Below are positions 61,730 through 64,000 of a stretch of DNA of 64,000 nucleotides, one piece after another (positions within the stretch are counted from its first letter, which is position 1; the number at the start of each line of letters is the position of its first letter). The notes under the pieces were generated by a model. It saw only the letters and a program-made list of their open reading frames with translations, was not told the DNA's origin and ran no database searches. Location of the stretch: contig JAJEDY010000100.1 in assembly GCA_022821275.1 (NCBI GenBank), positions 1 to 64,000 on the forward strand, read 5' to 3'. The DNA is from Candidatus Latescibacterota bacterium (lineage in GTDB: Bacteria; Latescibacterota; UBA2968). Position numbers and translations under genes: made by a program.

Positions 61730-62056
61730 TTAGAACCCCGGCATATTCATGCCGGGCGGAATCAGGCCCGCTGTGGCTTTCTGCATTTCTGCCTCGGCCA
61801 TGTCCGCAGCTTTTTGACGCGCCTGCTGAACCGCCGCCAGCACGAGGTCTTCCAGCATTTCCACATCTTCGGGATCGACGACTTCGGGATTAATTTTTAT
61901 CGACAAAATATCTTGATGCCCACTGGCCCTTACTGTCACCATACCCCCACCCGAAGTTGCCTCTACCTCTTTTGCCCCCAGTTCTTCTTGCACCCTGGCC
62001 AGCTTGGCTTGCAACTTTTGAGCCTGCTTCATCATCGCGCCCATACCTTTTGCCAT
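61730..62056 (-). CDS. YbaB/EbfC-family nucleoid-associated protein
   Basis: A 108-residue small DNA-binding protein. It starts MAKGMGAMMKQAQKLQAKL, has EVEATSGGGMVTVRASGHQDILSIKI (in part: GGGMVTVRASG) and ends with a Met/Gly/Pro tail, AGLIPPGMNMPGF. Homologues form dimers that bind and bend DNA. It lies between dnaX and recR, its usual position. Confidence 0.93.
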   Translation of the reverse strand: MAKGMGAMMKQAQKLQAKLARVQEELGAKEVEATSGGGMVTVRASGHQDILSIKINPEVVDPEDVEMLEDLVLAAVQQARQKAADMAEAEMQKATAGLIPPGMNMPGF

Positions 62057-62084
62057 ACTTTAGCTCCTTTATCCTTTGCTACCC

Positions 62085-63806
62085 CTACCTGATCACTTCC
62101 CCACTAAACACCTGCATCACCATTTGTACCCGCTCATCTTCCTCTGCACTATTTTCTTCGGCTATTTGCTCTTTATTTTCATCGTAAACAACCTTGCACT
62201 CAATGGTAATTGTACCTCCAAAAACACCGCGTGCAACTTCTTCTACCAGAGCGCGTCCGCGCCGCACCTGATTGGCGTGAAATTCGAGATTCTTTTGAAA
62301 AGCCACCTTCAGAAGTCGCCCATCCATTGATTGCGGACGGCCTTCGGCCAAAAATGTGCCCAACGACATTCTCTCGTTCTTCACTGCCTGTACCAGTTGT
62401 TCCCACTTATCTTTTACAACAGAAAAATCTGGCGGCTCTTCTGCAGATACATCTGGCACCTGAGGTATTTCTTCTTTTGGCTGTTCTGCCACGGGACGAC
62501 CATTGCCCCTCTGTTGCGGTGGTGAAGATTGAGAAGCAGTCGTCGGTGGTGGCAACTTCTCTTCCCTAACGCGCGTATCTGATCCGGATGATGTCGCTTT
62601 CTGCTTTGGTGCAGGTTGGGGACAGGGCAATGATCGCCGCGCTCCAGTAGCTGTCCCATGTTTTTTTAACCCCCGCTCGAGTTGCTCTAATCGACCAATC
62701 AAAACCTGCAAATCTACACTTGCCGTCATCTGCACCAGCTTCATAACCGTCAATTCGAGCCAAAATCGCGGCTCGGTCACCCGACTAATCTGCGTTTCCA
62801 GTTCACTCACAGCATTGAGCATACGCACGAGATCTGCCTCTTCGAATTGCGCGGCGACCTCTGAATACTGCACGCGGTCAGTTTCTGGCAAATTTTCATC
62901 TGTTAAATCTCCCGCAGCACAAGCAACGAGCAAATGTCGAAAATGCGCCATCAGCCCCGCCACAAATTCACCCAGATCACTGCCTTCGCGTGCCAGTTCA
63001 TCAACAATCTCCAATGCGCGGGCACCATCCCGGTCCACAATGGCCTGCGTCAGGCCAAAATACACATCTCGGGGAATCAAACCCAGTAAATTCTGTATGG
63101 CACCTTCCGTAATATCAGCATCTGAGAATGCAATGACCTGATCCAGCAAACTCAGTGCATCGCGCATGCCCCCATCGGCTTTACGCGCAATCAAAAACAG
63201 AGCGGATTCTTCTGCTGTTACGCCTTCTTCATCCACAGCCATTTTGAGCTCTTCCACAATTGCCACGGGTGGAATGCGCCGAAAATTGTAGCGCTGACAC
63301 CGCGACAAAATGGTTTCAGGCACTTTGTGAGCTTCGGTCGTTGCAAATACGAAAACAACATGTGCTGGCGGTTCTTCGAGTGTTTTGAGCAAGGCATTAA
63401 AAGCCTCAGTCGTGAGCATGTGTACTTCGTCGATAATATAAACCTTGCGCTTGCCTTGCGAAGCCGCATATCCCACCTCTTCGCGCAATTGCCTGATTTC
63501 ATCAATCCCGCGGTTCGAAGCGCCGTCAATCTCCAGTACATCCATGCTGTTGCCCTGGCGAATGGCAACACACGAAGCACATTCCCCACACGGTTCAGCC
63601 GTTGGCCCCTGCTCGCAATTGAGTGCCATGGCAAGCAATCGCGCCGTCGTAGTCTTACCCGTGCCTCGCGGCCCGGAAAACAGGTACGATTGCGCCACGC
63701 GCCCCAGCCGGATGGCGTTTTGCAATGTGGTAGTCACATGGCTTTGTGCAACCACTGTCTCAAATGCCTGTGGCCTCCGCTTTCGGGCCATTACCGTGTA
63801 AGACAT
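62085..63806 (-). CDS. dnaX: DNA polymerase III subunits tau/gamma
   Basis: A 573-residue clamp-loader ATPase. It has Walker A SGPRGTGKTTTARLLA (44-59), a four-Cys zinc site (NCEQGP..CGECASC), Walker B IIDEVHML and the sensor ATTEAHKVPETILSRCQRY. Domain III ends near residue 375, followed by a Pro/Gln-rich linker and the tau-specific C-terminus. At codons 380-382 the in-phase A-AAA-AAA heptamer followed by a hairpin could direct a -1 shift, giving a gamma-like product of about 413 residues. GGAG lies before ATG. It is preceded by the SRP RNA gene and followed by ybaB. Confidence 0.95.
   Translation of the reverse strand: MSYTVMARKRRPQAFETVVAQSHVTTTLQNAIRLGRVAQSYLFSGPRGTGKTTTARLLAMALNCEQGPTAEPCGECASCVAIRQGNSMDVLEIDGASNRGIDEIRQLREEVGYAASQGKRKVYIIDEVHMLTTEAFNALLKTLEEPPAHVVFVFATTEAHKVPETILSRCQRYNFRRIPPVAIVEELKMAVDEEGVTAEESALFLIARKADGGMRDALSLLDQVIAFSDADITEGAIQNLLGLIPRDVYFGLTQAIVDRDGARALEIVDELAREGSDLGEFVAGLMAHFRHLLVACAAGDLTDENLPETDRVQYSEVAAQFEEADLVRMLNAVSELETQISRVTEPRFWLELTVMKLVQMTASVDLQVLIGRLEQLERGLKKHGTATGARRSLPCPQPAPKQKATSSGSDTRVREEKLPPPTTASQSSPPQQRGNGRPVAEQPKEEIPQVPDVSAEEPPDFSVVKDKWEQLVQAVKNERMSLGTFLAEGRPQSMDGRLLKVAFQKNLEFHANQVRRGRALVEEVARGVFGGTITIECKVVYDENKEQIAEENSAEEDERVQMVMQVFSGEVIR
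62619..62669 (-). promoter_or_regulatory. candidate -1 frameshift site in dnaX
   Basis: On the minus strand the codons TTA AAA AAA are followed by CAT. The heptamer A-AAA-AAA (62667-62661) is in the correct phase for -1 slippage. Three bases later GGGACAG (62657-62651) pairs perfectly with CTGTCCC (62625-62619). After the shift the -1 frame runs 31 codons (TWDSYWSAAIIALSP...) to TAG at 62566. Its position, just after domain III, matches where gamma is made in other bacteria. Confidence 0.6.
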
Positions 63807-63908
63807 AAAAACTCCAAAGGGGCCTTTCCAACCCCAGCCCCCAACCTCAAAAAAAGGTCGTGCACCGCGCTTCGAACCGCTACCCCGGGACGTTCAACGA
63901 GCGCTGGC

Positions 63909-64000
63909 TCCTGCCAGGTGCCCCTGCGGCACACGCACCAATTTGCTTACCGCTGCTACCTTCCGGTCCTGACGGGGTTCGGCATAGGCACGTTGCGCAG
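63909..64000 (-). ncRNA. ffs: signal recognition particle RNA (4.5S-type), 5' end off the window
   Basis: Minus strand reads AACCCCGTCAGGACCGGAAGG followed by TAGCAGCGGTAAG, the conserved helix 8 with the GGAA tetraloop, the symmetric loop and the asymmetric loop (AGCAGC). The flanks pair to lengthen helix 5. It then reads CCGCAGGGGCACCTGGC. This is the binding platform for Ffh. The 5' part lies beyond 64000, and the 3' end is estimated near the CCAGG stretch at 63913. The SRP RNA directly before dnaX is a known gene order. Confidence 0.9.

Noticed and set aside
63807-63908. tRNA gene between dnaX and the SRP RNA
   Set aside because: A TTCGAA stretch is seen, but no acceptor stem or anticodon arm can be folded around it.

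Overview
The window comes from a Gram-negative, uncultured-looking bacterium. It encodes an Omp85/BamA-type outer-membrane protein, a lipoprotein and Sec-type signal peptides. The gene mix is three PhyH dioxygenases, two sulfatase-fold enzymes, two enolase-superfamily enzymes, a creatininase-family amidohydrolase, dockerin-like calcium repeats and a bacterial geranylgeranylglyceryl-phosphate synthase homologue. That mix resembles genomes of the FCB supergroup (Latescibacterota- or Poribacteria-like). The taxonomic guess is inference from gene content. No rRNA or tRNA gene was found.

Layout. 1-2.6 kb: end of a DUF1998 helicase, a polyprenyl synthetase and a transaldolase-like enzyme. 2.6-13.8 kb: two divergent catabolic operons that share one control region. 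The minus operon encodes a heparinase II/III-like lyase, a multispanning membrane protein and a sulfatase-fold enzyme. The plus operon encodes PhyH, an enolase-superfamily enzyme, a creatininase, a FAH-family enzyme and a sulfatase. 13.8-22.5 kb: an SH3 lipoprotein, dnaK, an FmdB zinc ribbon, a lone sucC, a second enolase-superfamily enzyme and a large M16 peptidase. 22.6-25.8 kb: a Bax1-like DUF790 nuclease, Sir2, Smr and a double DUF5069 protein. 25.8-33.4 kb: an AT-rich accessory island. It holds a DUF2442/DUF4160/nucleotidyltransferase operon, a VapC-type toxin-antitoxin pair, a helicase plus an unknown protein, gene relics, REP-like palindromes and a MITE-like element. Its edges carry the intact XPB-like helicase gene on one side and a decayed copy of that gene's 3' end on the other. 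33.4-42.5 kb: the XPB-like helicase, a P-loop kinase, a TetR/PhyH pair, fhs, a sugar kinase, a nitrilase and a third PhyH. 42.7-47.5 kb: an envelope operon (Omp85, DUF4390, NtrY-like kinase, NtrC-like activator) behind a near-consensus sigma-54 promoter. 47.5-64 kb: mainly housekeeping genes on the minus strand: metK, ptsI, ptsH, a PfkB kinase, a GGGP synthase homologue, alaS, recX, a secreted repeat protein split by an in-frame TAG, recA, pgpA, pgsA, recR, ybaB, dnaX and the SRP RNA.

How the genes fit together. The 2.6-13.8 kb block looks built to break down a sulfated, uronic-acid-rich polymer and process the acid sugars. The polyprenyl synthetase at 0.8 kb and the GGGP synthase homologue at 52 kb could together make ether-type glycerol lipids. 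The 55-64 kb block keeps the classical SRP RNA-dnaX-ybaB-recR and recA-recX-alaS orders, with a secreted repeat protein inserted between recA and recX. The sequences most worth following up are the island with its XPB-gene remnant, the helicase plus unknown-protein pair, the three-gene DUF2442/DUF4160/MNT operon, the sigma-54 envelope operon and a candidate frameshift site in dnaX.
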